Source: Ectocarpus siliculosus
Lineage: Eukaryota; Sar; Phaeophyceae; Ectocarpales; Ectocarpaceae
DNA: 64,000 nt
Assembly: GCA_000310025.1 (NCBI GenBank)
Contig: FN648527.1
Location: forward strand, 22,533-86,532
Direction of reading: 5' to 3'
Shown: positions 34,280-44,318 of the stretch, in pieces
How the letters are laid out: each line of letters begins with the position of its first letter
How positions within the stretch are numbered: the stretch's first letter is position 1
Notes under the pieces: model-generated
Database searches by the model: none
The model's input: only the letters and a program-made list of their open reading frames with translations
Told to the model about the DNA's origin: nothing
Position numbers and translations under genes: made by a program

Positions 34280-35056
34280 GTCAACGCCCTCTACCGCATG
34301 TTTCCCCCTGCAGCTTGTCATAATGATCGATGTCCAACGATGCACAATTGAAAGAGCGTATCTCCCTGCATTATTACGGTGTTTGCGAAGTTGAAATTTC
34401 AGTTCCATCTTGGACTTTTTGATCCCCCCGAGCGCCGAAGACCGATGGATCTTTAGGAATTCAATATTTTGCTTTATGGAATTGCCCCCAAAGACCGCAG
34501 GAAAGCTTGAATTCAGTCTTGCTCATTTTGGTCTTTGAAGGAACAATTTTTGATTGGCCTACACACCCCGAGATACTCCCGACGTCCTCCCGACACCGCC
34601 GCACCATCCATCCCGTGGAGCTGCCCAAACACACACACCTTGGCCGCCGTAGACGACACCATGGCGAACCAACTACAAACAGCAGCAGTGCCGCCAGACC
34701 ACAGACGGTCAGACAAACGTCGCTGCACCGCACACCCGGTGCGCATTGCATGCTGCCGACATGGTGCAACTTTTGCTTCATCTTAAATGTTTATGCGTGG
34801 ACAGAAGCATGCCGCTCTACATGCATGCTCATAATTAGTAACACATCAAGCCGCGGCGTGAGGAGGGTGAGGCGGTGAGGCGGGCGGCATAGATCTCAGG
34901 AGTGCGGCACAGGTGGTGGAGGCGGAGGTGATGGAGATGGGGATGCTTCAAGCGGCGTGGGGGCGTGAGGAGCTGCAGCGCGTGCGTCCTGTGGACCGTG
35001 CTGTGGTGATTTGTTTGACAGGAAACGATCGACTCCGTCGACGACTGACTGCGATA
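33917..35056. other. Interior of long-TIR element, left of pogo insertion
   Basis: No conserved ORF. A CTGCTG/GTGTGT microsatellite lies at 34240-34280. Confidence 0.5.
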
Positions 35057-35082
35057 CAGTGGGGGGCCCTCTATAGTGCCGG
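35057..35082 (+). repeat. Left TIR of pogo-like element
   Basis: Begins CAGTGGGGGGCCCTC and matches the reverse complement of 38720-38745 with one difference at the third base. Preceded by TA. Confidence 0.92.
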
Positions 35083-35222
35083 TTGAATAGTGCCAACTGC
35101 CGGTATAGTGCCGGCAAAATCTCTCCACACAGAAAGCGCCCTCAATAGTGCCAAACGGCACTATTGAGGGCGGGCCTGGTATAGTGCCGGTTGGGCACCA
35201 CGTCAGCCCGCAATAGTGCCGG
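35074..35222 (+). repeat. Left subterminal TAGTGCC repeats
   Basis: TAGTGCC occurs at 35074, 35088, 35106, 35146, 35182 and 35214. One occurrence is part of a palindrome, CTCAATAGTGCC-AAAC-GGCACTATTGAG, near 35141-35168. Such subterminal arrays are typical transposase-binding regions. Confidence 0.8.
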
Positions 35223-35312
35223 TTCACACACGCACGCACACACACCACCACACTCCCAAAATACAGACACCGTGCTGCTGCAGTCCAACACAGCTCTACG
35301 CAGAGGCGCACC

Positions 35313-38209
35313 ATGCCGTGTGCGGAAGGTGAACTGTGCCTTCAACAGAACAGAACGCCAAAGGCCCCTCATGGCCACGTCTGCAAGGGAGGATGTGGCG
35401 GGCGGCTCCATGGCACTTGCGGCAGCGTGGAGGGTGACTTCGAAACATCCCGCATCTGCAGTTCTTGCGTCGCTGCTAAGACTGGGAAGCGCAAAGCGAC
35501 CGCAGCTGGGGTTGATGCTGGGGCGGGACCATCTAAACGTCCGACAGAGAAAGGGGGGGGGAAGAAGGCTTCTCGCGCGCGGCTGAGCAACGCTGACAAG
35601 GTTGAGGTCCTCAAGCTGCTGGATGCCAAGATTTCTCATGAGCAGATAGCAGATCGCTTTAAGTGCTCGGAACGGCTGGTCCGCAAGGTGAAAGCTGAAC
35701 GGAAGGAAGTGGAGGCTAAGGCAGCTGCAGGCGACGGAAGCCAGAAAACCGCACGCAGAGGAGACTTTCCGGAGGTAGGTAGAGTACACGACATGCCCGG
35801 CAATTTCCTCTCGAACGTTGTTTTTCCCCGCCATTTTTCAAAAATGCCCTCATGTCGCCGATTTCTACTGCTGTACCTTTTTTTTTTTTGCCCTTCCTTG
35901 TTTCTTTGCCTTTCCCTTTTCGTCTTTTCGTATGTATCATATGGTGTTTTTTTTTTTCATTTCACCTCCTTTTTTTCTTTCTCTTTGCCTTTTTTTGTTA
36001 TGTCTTTGGCCTTTGAGGTCCTCGATGTCCACACTCATAGACCTTCCGATTATTTGTCCTTGAAATTGAAAGAGCACTGTTGTGTACATATTCGCACCCG
36101 CTTTTTTTTCAAAACAAACAAGCAGATGTAAGCAGATGTAAGCAGATGTAGCGTGTACGAGCGTCTCCTCGCAACTTTCCCTTTCCCCTCCCGCAATTTT
36201 TTCTTTCCGGGTGTAGTGGCACTTAAAAAACATCAGCTTTGTTTACGGTGTACCGCGGCGTCGTCCCTCGTATCTGCGCCGCGCAGTGTAGATGCTTACG
36301 TTTGAAACTAATCGTTGGTCGTTTGAACCTCTGCATTGTATACTCTTTTTCGCCGGCAGGTGGATGAGATAGTTATTGATCTGCTCGATAAAGCCCGGAA
36401 GGCCAAGATGCCCGTCACACGGGACGTACTTCGAAGCTTCGGCCGTTCCACCGTGGCAACCCTGCTCGCTGAGCCCGCTACTTCTGCAGCAGTGAGGGCG
36501 AGGGTCGAGGACTTCAAGGCCGGTGAAAAGTGGGCCAAGAACTTCGTGAAGCGCAACAAGGTGCTGAGTGCGAGACTTCATGGCGAGGCTGGTAGTGTCG
36601 ACCCAGCGGCCATCGAGAAGGGCATGGAGGAAGTCAGGAGCCTTTGCGCGAAGTACCCAGCTAGGTTCATCTTCAACGTGGACGAGACAGGCATCCAGTG
36701 GAAGCTTATGCCCAGGCGCACGTATCTTTCCTCCTCGGAGGACCGCAAGAAGGCGCGGGGCTCCAAGAGCATGTACTTCAAGGATCGGATGTCTGCCATC
36801 ATGTGCAGCAACGCCGACGGCACTGCAAAGGTGGACATGGCCATCATCGGGAGGTCGAAGGTGCCTCGCTGCTTCACGGACGCGCCTTCACCTCTGAAGT
36901 ACTTCTCGCAGGCCAACGCGTGGTCTGACTCCGCGACGTTCCTCAAGTGGTGGCTTGAAGTCTTCCTCCCGTTCATTCGGCGCTTCACTCACGAAAAGGT
37001 GCTGCTCCTGATGGACGGCTGCTCCTCTCACGGCGATCTCGTTGATGATCGTGGGCAAGTTGCCATCAAGGTCTATCCTCCGAACTGCACCAGCCTGCAC
37101 CACCCTGCACCAGCCCATGGACATGGGGATCATCGCGAAGACGAAGGTCCTCTACAGGAAGGAGCTGCTCGACGTGAAGGCATCCACAATGTTGGTCGCT
37201 GAGACCCTTCGCGCCCAGGCCAAAGCCAGTAAGATGAAGGCCGGGACGATGGGGCTGGCGCAGGGGCACCACCCTCACCTACGGGACGCCGCTGAACTTC
37301 TTCAGAAAGCATGGGGTAGCGTCACTCCCCAGGACATCGCCAGGTCAGGTTTGAACATGTTCTGTTGCTATGTAGATGCTTCAACTCGGGCGGTGGTGCT
37401 AGCACAATAGCTTTGGTGGCACGTTTCGTGGCAGAGGTGGTACGGATTTTTTTTGAGAAAGTTTCCTGCAGGGGCATCCCTCGTTTGCAATAAAAATTTC
37501 CTCTTTTTTTGCATGCGGATGAGTCAACTTCTGCCGCTGGGTCCGTCTAATATCTGCGTTGCACTCAAAAACGGATGCGGTTCGTATTCTCGGCAACCCC
37601 GCGACCAGGTGCTTTGTCAAAGCCGACACCCTTCCGCAGGAGATGGCGGCTGAGCTCACCAACCTCCACGGGAAAACCCAGGCCCGCATCCACGAGCCTG
37701 CGTTGAGGTCCCTCACGAAGAGTGTCCACTCGTTGAGCACGAGCGTGCACGACGCGCAGCAGCAGGGGTCTCGCATCGAAGACGAGGACCTGAGTGAAAT
37801 GTTCGCAGAACTCAACGTCTCACCCGGAGAGCCTGCCCCGGAGGAGGCGGTGGACTTAGTTCAGGCGTGGGCTACCATCGAGGATGACCATGACGTGGTG
37901 GAGGCTTTTCGACAGGATGCAGCGGACGAAATGACGGCACAGCTAGCGGGAACGCGCCTATCTACCTACCGCGAGGAGGTATCCGAAGATGAGGCGGACA
38001 GTGATCATGAGGACACGGGGGGCGGCCGCCGCGCCCCACCGGCTTACGGTGAACTGTCTTCTCACTTCGGCGTCCTGAAGGTGGCCGCGCGGGAGAGTGG
38101 AAACGGGGACGCTGCGTTCCACCTATCGAAAGCGAAGATGGCGACGATCGCGGCGCATGCCGCTAAGGGCGTGCGCCAGACAGACATGAGAGAGTTTGTT
38201 GATGAGTGA
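35313..38209 (+). pseudogene. Pogo/Jerky-type transposase, three exons
   Basis: Exon 1, 35313-35774: a Cys/His cluster (CKGGCGGRLHGTC ... CSSC), then a helix-turn-helix DNA-binding domain (RARLSNADKVEVLKLLD, HEQIADRFKCSERLVRKV). Exon 2, 36360-37343: a second DNA-binding part (CENP-B/Tc5-type), then the DDE nuclease core with first Asp in NVDETGIQW, second in LLLMDGCSSH, third in LHQPMDMGII. Exon 3, 37609-38209: an acidic C-terminal tail ending MREFVDE. Intron 1 (35775-36359) has GAG/GTAGGT and GCAG/G; intron 2 (37344-37608) has CAG/GTCAGG and CCAG/G; both joins keep frame. Near 37094-37113 a 10-bp unit CCTGCACCA(C/G) is doubled just before the third Asp, shifting the frame. Otherwise length and motif order are those of an active transposase. 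Confidence 0.88.
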
Positions 38210-38589
38210 GGGGGGGACAGCTATACCGCAGTTTTTTTCTTTTTGTTTTGTTTTATTTTTGTCCGCTTCGTTGCTGGCGCGTTTATTGGTTTTGTTGGCG
38301 TGTCTCATCACGCAACATCGTAGGGAGGCAGCGAGGAACGTGATATTTTTTCAAGTATACTAAGTTGCACGGACGGGAGCTGTACACGGGGTTTGGCTCC
38401 GAAGGTGAATTCTGCGCGTGCATGCGGGAATGGTTTCGCGGCAAACTCAGCTATCAGAGTGGAACCCACATTTGTCTCAGAAAAGGCTGCCCCTGCCGCC
38501 CACAAAGTATATTCACCACACTCGATCCACATGCTACTCTGTTGGCCTCGCAAATGGTAAGCGATACACCATGAACTCAAACAGCAGTG

Positions 38590-38657
38590 CCTCAGTAGTG
38601 CCAGACCGGCACTACTGAGGGATATCGATCACCCGAATAGTGCCGTTTGGCACTATT
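38590..38657 (+). repeat. Right subterminal palindromes of pogo-like element
   Basis: Two palindromes built from the same TAGTGCC core: CCTCAGTAGTGCC ... GGCACTACTGAGG (38590-38620) and AATAGTGCC-GTTT-GGCACTATT (38636-38657). The second is the mirror of the left-end palindrome, loop included. Confidence 0.85.
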
Positions 38658-38719
38658 GAGGCACAATTCCCAGTTGTGCCGGTGCCCGCTATGGTGCCGG
38701 TGAACGCCCTGCGCACGTA

Positions 38720-38745
38720 CCGGCACTATAGAGGGCCCCCCATTG
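38720..38745 (-). repeat. Right TIR of pogo-like element
   Basis: Reverse complement begins CAATGGGGGGCCCTC; followed by TA. Confidence 0.92.
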
Positions 38746-38747
38746 TA

Positions 38748-39565
38748 TATATGTATCACAACTTGTTCGCGTGCTGTAGGGGTACGTACACACATGCATG
38801 CCTCCACTTTTTGCGGCGCTACGCTTCCCATGCACTCCCGGTAACTGAACTGGGCCAACCGCCTGTTCATGAAGTAGTACGTTGCTCCATCAGTATTCTC
38901 CATGACTGGGGGTGAGGGTGATAGTGGAGTATGTAGTAGTAGCCTTGTTGGGGTGAAAGCGGAAGCTCGGAAATAAATATGTTTGGTGTTCCGAGTCGGC
39001 TCAACCATCTGTCTGCCGCCGCCGGCAAAGGGGCTCCGTCGTATTGAACGCAACGTTCTAGGAAATTTCCGTATGTTCAAGACTGAAATATTGCGCTCCG
39101 GTCTTCGCAAGCTATTTTTGAAACCAAAATTCAATCTTGGGCCGGAATTCCTTCAAACTTCCAAGACTGAAATGGGAGACCATTTCGCAAACACCCTATT
39201 ACCGATTAAATGCAGAAATATTCTCACTCGTATTCCGCCAAGGCTCTGCGGCGAGTTCATTGTTTAAGGACATCAACAAGATTAACCGCTCCCGACAGAG
39301 TCCACTGGAAATTTCCGTCTGGAATGACAAGCCAATCACCAGATGTCAAGGGATTTAAACTTGACACATTCGACAGGCCGCCAACACATCCTTTCAAAAA
39401 ATCCAACAATCTCGGAAGCGAAATTCGCAACTTGCTGATTGCACATATTCGTAACTATTCGGAACGTAGCTTTCAACCCCCGGAGACTTCTTCGAAAAAA
39501 TGATGTGATGACAATCTCGAAAGTCCAGTGCCACCTTGCGAACCATTTGCTCCTCCTGCATCCAT
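38748..39565. other. Interior of long-TIR element, right of pogo insertion
   Basis: About 0.8 kb without a conserved ORF. Confidence 0.5.
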
Positions 39566-40069
39566 GCACCTAGAACTCGCCCATCTCTACGCCTACACAC
39601 ACAGGACTCGCTACGCCCAGAGAGCCACATACCACACCACCAGTGTCCTGATGATCTTGCGCAATACCAGCCATCCACTGTGCAGTGTCGCTGTTGGCTG
39701 AGCCCGCGTGTCTGTCTCGACGTTGCCCGTTGGCCCGTTGGTGCATATTCATACGATATGCATACCACGTTCTGCGGATTTTTCAGACTGACCTCCGCAT
39801 GTGCGTGTGCACACGTGCACACACACATGTATGCCTCCCAACCTCCCGACCCCTACCCCCACCGTGTCTGCACGGTCTACATTGCTCTGCACCTCTGCTG
39901 ACGCCACTACGTAATGCCTCGGCTGCTGGAAAGTGCATGTGGGGCAGTTGGTTAGAAGCAGCAGATGTACACCTCTCCAGGAATCAAATGCTTGTTTTAT
40001 TTGTTTTCCGAATACGAAATATATGTCACTCCATCGCAACCTTCACTCTCCATTTCGCCAATATAGTGT
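39566..40069 (-). repeat. Right TIR of long-TIR element
   Basis: Inverted match of 33380-33916, followed by TGATAA at 40070-40075. Confidence 0.85.
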
Positions 40070-40512
40070 TGATAACATAGTCCCCAGTCTCAAAACCACA
40101 GAACGTTGAGGGCGGCAGTGCACTAACAGCTCGAGGTGCTGCAAGGTTGGAGGCATATGTCCTCTGTAATACTGTGAACACTGCTGTTGTTGTATTGAAG
40201 GTGCAGCTGTAGACTGCGCTATATCGTATATATACAGTTAAACAAGAGAGATGAACTTTTCGTGATACCACACCGTTTCATGGAATTATTGCTGGAACTA
40301 AGTCAGAAGTTATAATATTTGCTGAAAATCTGTGCAGAGTGAATGAAAGAGTGCACACTTCGTTGAAGGTTCCGAATTTCCTCTCCAAGTTAGTCAGAAT
40401 TTAGTCTGTAAAGCGTGCAAACGTGCTCCAGCGCCACCGGCCCCACCCGGTCACTCTCATTTTCGACATCCTCCCCTCTCATCCCCGCATCGACCTTCAG
40501 CTGCAACACAAC

Positions 40513-41096
40513 ATGAACGCCCTCTCCCGTAACTCCCCAGCAAAGCGTAAGTCCACCCAGTCAGAGAGTCGTAGTGGAGAGTCCCACCGCCCTTTACAAA
40601 TGGCCGACCCCAACTGGCCTTGCCCTGGGCCCGACTGCGACGACGGCGGTCACCTTTAGCTCGTTAACAAGCGCGACGGTAAAGGCAAGTTTTCCCTTTG
40701 CGACCGTAACAACAACCGCGACGATGACAGTTGTAGCGTACCCTGCACCATCCTCACCCCGTCGACAACGTACCCCAAGCCGTGCAAGCTCTGCCTCGCC
40801 CCGATGGAAGGTACTCCTTCGCTCGGGATCCCAACCGAACAGGTCGACAGCCGCGGCTACAAAGGTCAAAGCAATTTCTCTCTCTAATTATATCAAGTAA
40901 TTCCGCCTGATGTGTGCCCGAATGTTGTTCAGGTGTTGCATGAAGCCCTGACATGAAACTGCATCGCAACGCAACCGCTAAATCTCCCCACAACAATGGT
41001 CTTTTTGCTTGCTGTAGTGGTCAGAGTGGAATAATATCCACGCGGTGTGGCGTCTTTACGCTGGTGGCAACTCTTCCGACGGCAAGAAGTTTAAGC
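40513..41096 (+). pseudogene. Accessory gene remnant (H4 copy)
   Basis: Exon 1 begins MNALSRNSPAKRKS and keeps the CPGPDCDDGG and CSVPC cysteines. It has an early stop (TAG at about 40657) and a GTCAAAG donor in the family position. Exon 2 keeps KKFKHVTV. Exon 3 is deleted. Confidence 0.6.
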
Positions 41097-41710
41097 ATGT
41101 CACCGTATACGGATAACGCCCAACACGCAGAACTAGCAAGATCTCGCAGACGAAAACGTGCTGGAATCTTAACGGAACGTCGACGACGCAATGCAAACAA
41201 TAACACACCACACGACCCAGACCCTGAACTGGATATGATACGTCATCATTTTAGCCAAATGAGGAATCGTGCACCAAGGTTACCGGCACCGAGTCTAGAC
41301 AGCCATCGCGGTGATGCTAACAACCAAATACGCCTTCGAGTGCAAGACATTGACTCGCAATCGGCGCGCCTTTCGAGCTAAAACACACGGATTTGGACGA
41401 TCCACAAAATATCGCATGTTGTCACTGCAATGCTCAACTGTGGAAAAAAGAAAGGAGATGAAATCGTTGTAACAAAGGCAAGTCATACATCCATCCTCTC
41501 AAGTCTATCCCCCACCATCTTATGGCGCTGTTTGAAACCACTAAGTTCATTTCTGCTCAAAGACGGTACAGCGGGCTTTTCGGATCTACTGCATTATTAG
41601 GCGCAAGTGGTACTAAAAAAAAAGACATGGACTGAACCGCCAGCCCCTGCAATGCTCACCTTGCATGGACATGATTACCACCGCATATTCGACCTCCAAC
41701 AACATTAGTT
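41097..41710 (+). pseudogene. Helitron-like Rep N-terminal region (H4), with basic N-terminus
   Basis: From the ATG at 41097 the reading is MSPYTDNAQHAELARSRRRK, followed by an ILTERRRRNANNN segment. This is a fuller basic N-terminus than in H1-H3 and is typical of eukaryotic Helitron proteins. It continues through MRNRAPRLPAPSLDSHRGD, then the frame is lost near the FELKHTD segment. The zinc pair, NCC-type and HGxxYH segments are recognisable further on in other frames. Confidence 0.65.
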
Positions 41711-41834
41711 ATGAAAACTATTCCGTGTCGAACAACTCGAGGTTGTACATATATATACGATTCTGAATTCACACAGAACATGTCACCCCTTAAGTATGAC
41801 GCAAAAATAGCGACAACTGTACACACATCGGATA

Positions 41835-42375
41835 GATCAGATCTCTATAGATCACTGTAGATCATTTCGGTCGCAGATCACCAAAATCTATACCGATCTG
41901 TTGATCTGTCCTTGTTTCCGACTCTTGATCTATAGACACAGATAGATCTACACATGTTTGCTGCTCTTGATCTATAACTACATAGATAATCTGTGGATAC
42001 TTCCGAGTCCTGATCTATAGACACAGATAGATCTATACATGTTTGCTGCTCTTGATCTATAACTACATAGATGATCTGTGGATATTTCCGACTCTTGATC
42101 TGTAGACCATAGATCATCTTTGATGTTTCCGACTCCTGATCTATAGACACAGATAGATCCGAACATGGTTGCTGCTCTTGATCTGTAGACCATAGATCAT
42201 CTGTGATATTTCCAACTCTTGATCTGCAGACCACAGATCATCCGTGATGTTTCGAACTCTTTATCTGTAGACACAGATAGATCCGAACATGGTTGCTGCT
42301 CTCATCTGTAGACCACAGGTCATCGGTGTATTTCCGCTCTTGGTCTGTAGACCACAGATCACGTGGTATTTCGTA
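41835..42375. repeat. GATC-rich satellite, block A
   Basis: Units of about 42-43 bp, often organised as 85-bp dimers (for example phrase starts at 41916, 42001 and 42086). They are built from TTCCGACTCTTGATCTATAG, ACACAGATAGATC and TGCTGCTCTTGATCTATAAC. GATC recurs about every 20 bp, often in short palindromes such as AGATCATCT. Confidence 0.88.
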
Positions 42376-42646
42376 CCACGTGTCACGGGCCACGTCAGCT
42401 CCTCGAGAGAGCCCACAGCTCCCACACTCCCAACGCGGCATACATCTGCTGTTCCTCAACGGCAACCAAGAGTACATCCCGCTGGAGGTGCCCAAACTGT
42501 CAAAGGCGGATGGCATCAAGGCGGTGCCAAGGCGGCTTTCCAACCCCAGCGAGGAGACGGAGAGTCCCTCCGTGGGCGAGGTGGGGCCGGACACCGACGA
42601 CGAATACGCGGACGAGTCGTTGGAGGTCGAGATGGCATCACCATGA
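42376..42646 (+). CDS. Hypothetical C-terminal coding fragment
   Basis: This frame is open from within the satellite edge to TGA at 42644-42646. It reads GIHLLFLNGNQEYIPLEVPK, then a basic then strongly acidic tail (GPDTDDEYADESLEVEMASP). Composition and codon use look protein-coding, with no start codon of its own outside the satellite, so it may be a last exon or a captured gene end. No family recognised. Confidence 0.35.
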
Positions 42647-42734
42647 AATAATGGCGGGGGCAGGGGGGGGTTACGTCGTTGTGGATGCCGTTGTTGTTTG
42701 CGTATTGCTCAGATTCATGGTTTTCGCTTCTTCT

Positions 42735-42860
42735 CTTCTTGTGTGTGCTACGGCGACCGCGTCAAGTGTCTGATTTGTACGGACAGAAGAAGGTACTGGG
42801 TAGAGAGAACGGAACAGTTTGTGATGCGAAGACAACATGAACAACAATGCTGTTGGTACG
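42735..42860 (-). repeat. Dispersed repeat D140, copy 3 (inverted)
   Basis: On the minus strand it carries TTGTTGTTCATGTTGTCTTC, CTACCCAGTACCTTC, TGTCCGTAC and GACACTTGACGCGGTCG, in the same order as at 7782-7900. It lacks the GAGGGGTCCGC end. Confidence 0.6.
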
Positions 42861-43074
42861 CTTATTTTGCGAACAACAATTTTCGTGCGGCCAGGCAACT
42901 TCAGAGGTGGGGGGGGGCGGGTAGGCACGACGTTTTTGCTACCACATTCACATTTACATTCAGATTTCCTTCGTCTTGTAAAATGCTCACCTTTACATCT
43001 TGGTGTGCAACTGTATCAGAGTGGTGTCGGGGCAGACACATATACTCTTATTCATCCGAACATGTATGCTAACC

Positions 43075-43680
43075 TTGATCCATAATCCACAGATCATCTG
43101 TGATATTGATATTCCGACTCTTGATCTATGCACATCGATAGCTCCGAACATGTTTGCCACTCTCGATCAGTAACTCACAGATCATCTGTCCTTGTTTCCG
43201 GCTCTCATCTATAGACACAGATCGAAACATCAACATTGTCTGCTGCTCTTGATCTATAGCGATCTGTCGATCTGTCCTTGTTTCCTACACTTAATCTATA
43301 GTGATCTGTCGATCTGTCCTTGTTCCCGACTCTTGATCTATAGACACAGATAAAATCTACACATGTTTGCTGCTCTTGATCTATAACTACATACATCGTC
43401 TGTGGATATTTCCGACTCTTGATCTATAGACACAGATAGATCTACACATGTTTGCTGCTCTTGATCTATAACTACATAGATCTTCTGTGGATGTTTCCGA
43501 CTCTTGATCTATCTATAACTCCACAGATAGATCTACAAAAGTTTGCTGCTCTTGATCTATAACTACATGGATCATCTGTGGATGTTTCCGACTCGTGATC
43601 TATAACTCCACAGATCATCTGTGATACTACCGGCTCTTGATCTATACACAATAGATGATCTAGATCATGGTCTATCCGAT
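43075..43680. repeat. GATC-rich satellite, block B
   Basis: Same family as 41835-42375 and interrupted from it by about 700 bp of unrelated sequence. Units with CTTGATCTATAACTACATAG and CAGATAGATCTACACATG are well conserved. Confidence 0.88.
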
Positions 43681-43738
43681 GTGTGCAACTTTACGAACGC
43701 ATGTGCACAATAACATTCCGTGGGCACAACAATACTGA

Positions 43739-43990
43739 TCTGCTGTACATAGCATTATTAATCAATCTAACGCCCACCACACTGAATCCGCGGACCCTGC
43801 GTACATTGAGTTCGCTGAAGTAAGCAGAACAAACGACGGACCCGTTGTAGGTGAAAACGTTTTAGCACCAGAAATTGCTAATTTATTCTTCACATCAGGT
43901 CAAGAAAACAGCGGATCACGCGTAAGTTATGCACGTGACAGTCCGGACGACAAGTCTAGGTTCCTGCCCCTGTGGAGTGCAGCGTACTAA
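43739..43990 (+). CDS. Orphan open frame of 83 codons, no start codon
   Basis: Open from TCT at 43739 to TAA at 43988-43990 with protein-like composition: SNAHHTESADPAYIEFAEVS, GPVVGENVLAPEIANLFF, TSGQENSGSRVSYARDSPDD. It is too short for confident assignment. It lies just upstream of the Helitron-like terminal block H5, so it may be element coding sequence not represented in the other copies. Function unknown. Confidence 0.35.
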   Translation, partial: SAVHSIINQSNAHHTESADPAYIEFAEVSRTNDGPVVGENVLAPEIANLFFTSGQENSGSRVSYARDSPDDKSRFLPLWSAAY

Positions 43991-44032
43991 ACTCTTCAGT
44001 TTCCGATGCTAATGCTCCACGGCTACGTTCTT

Positions 44033-44318
44033 ACCGGCGCAAGAAAAGAGAGGCGACCGTAGCTTACATCTCTTTTTCGTTCACACCGGGCGAAGCTAGA
44101 CAAAAATACACGTACACGCGACTCTCTTGGTTTCATGTTACACCGGGAACGGCACATTTCTCAAATACAACGCGAACATCTTCACACCGTTCATTCGGTT
44201 ACCCTGCGGCTCCATGCCCTTGGTATGCAGTGCACAGCCTTCACACCTCCCCTTTAAGCCTACTACTGAGGACGAGGGCGCCTCTGCGCCCGAAGTCCGG
44301 AGTCCTTGTATATATAAC
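44033..44318 (+). mobile_element. Helitron-like terminal block H5
   Basis: About 285 bp matching 33070-33364 and the reverse complement of 26441-26740, from CTACGTTCTTACC to TTGTATATATAA, including the GGGCGC-CTCT-GCGCCC hairpin. It stands alone, without the accessory or Rep parts. Confidence 0.75.

Larger units (their letters stand above)
35057..38745 (+). mobile_element. Pogo-like (Tc1/mariner superfamily) DNA transposon
   Basis: A 3689-bp element with matching terminal inverted repeats of 26 bp (35057-35082 and 38720-38745), starting CA(G/A)TGGGGGGCCCTC, flanked by TA on both sides (35055-35056 and 38746-38747), the target duplication of this superfamily. Subterminal regions hold many copies of TAGTGCC and two kinds of palindrome. 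A transposase gene of three exons fills the inside. It is inserted in the long-TIR element 33380-40069. Only one frame-disrupting change was noticed, a 10-bp near-tandem duplication at about 37094-37113, so the element is close to complete and probably young. Confidence 0.93.
33380..40069. mobile_element. Unclassified DNA element with ~0.5-kb TIRs and 6-bp TSD
   Basis: Inverted repeats of 537 bp (33380-33916) and 504 bp (39566-40069), about 95 percent alike, both start ACACTATATTGGCG. They are flanked by a perfect 6-bp direct repeat TGATAA (33374-33379 and 40070-40075). The 33-bp length difference lies mainly in a GT/AC-rich stretch. Removing the pogo insertion at 35057-38745 leaves about 3.0 kb. 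The 1.9-kb interior has no recognisable ORF, so the element is non-autonomous. A 6-bp target duplication with long TIRs occurs in several groups, including Polintons and some cut-and-paste superfamilies, but the termini do not start with AG as Polintons do. The superfamily is left open. Confidence 0.8.
40110..41733 (+). mobile_element. Helitron-like copy H4, internally deleted
   Basis: Plus-strand copy with the leader (40110-40510), accessory exon 1 (from the ATG at 40513), part of exon 2, and then a direct join to the Rep N-terminal region at about 41097. Exon 3 and the linker are missing. It is more diverged than H1-H3, so it is either older or from a sister lineage. Confidence 0.7.

Noticed and set aside
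33380-40069. Polinton/Maverick identity for the long-TIR element
   Set aside because: The 6-bp target duplication and long TIRs fit, but the size, the termini and the absence of any polymerase, integrase or capsid gene do not support it.
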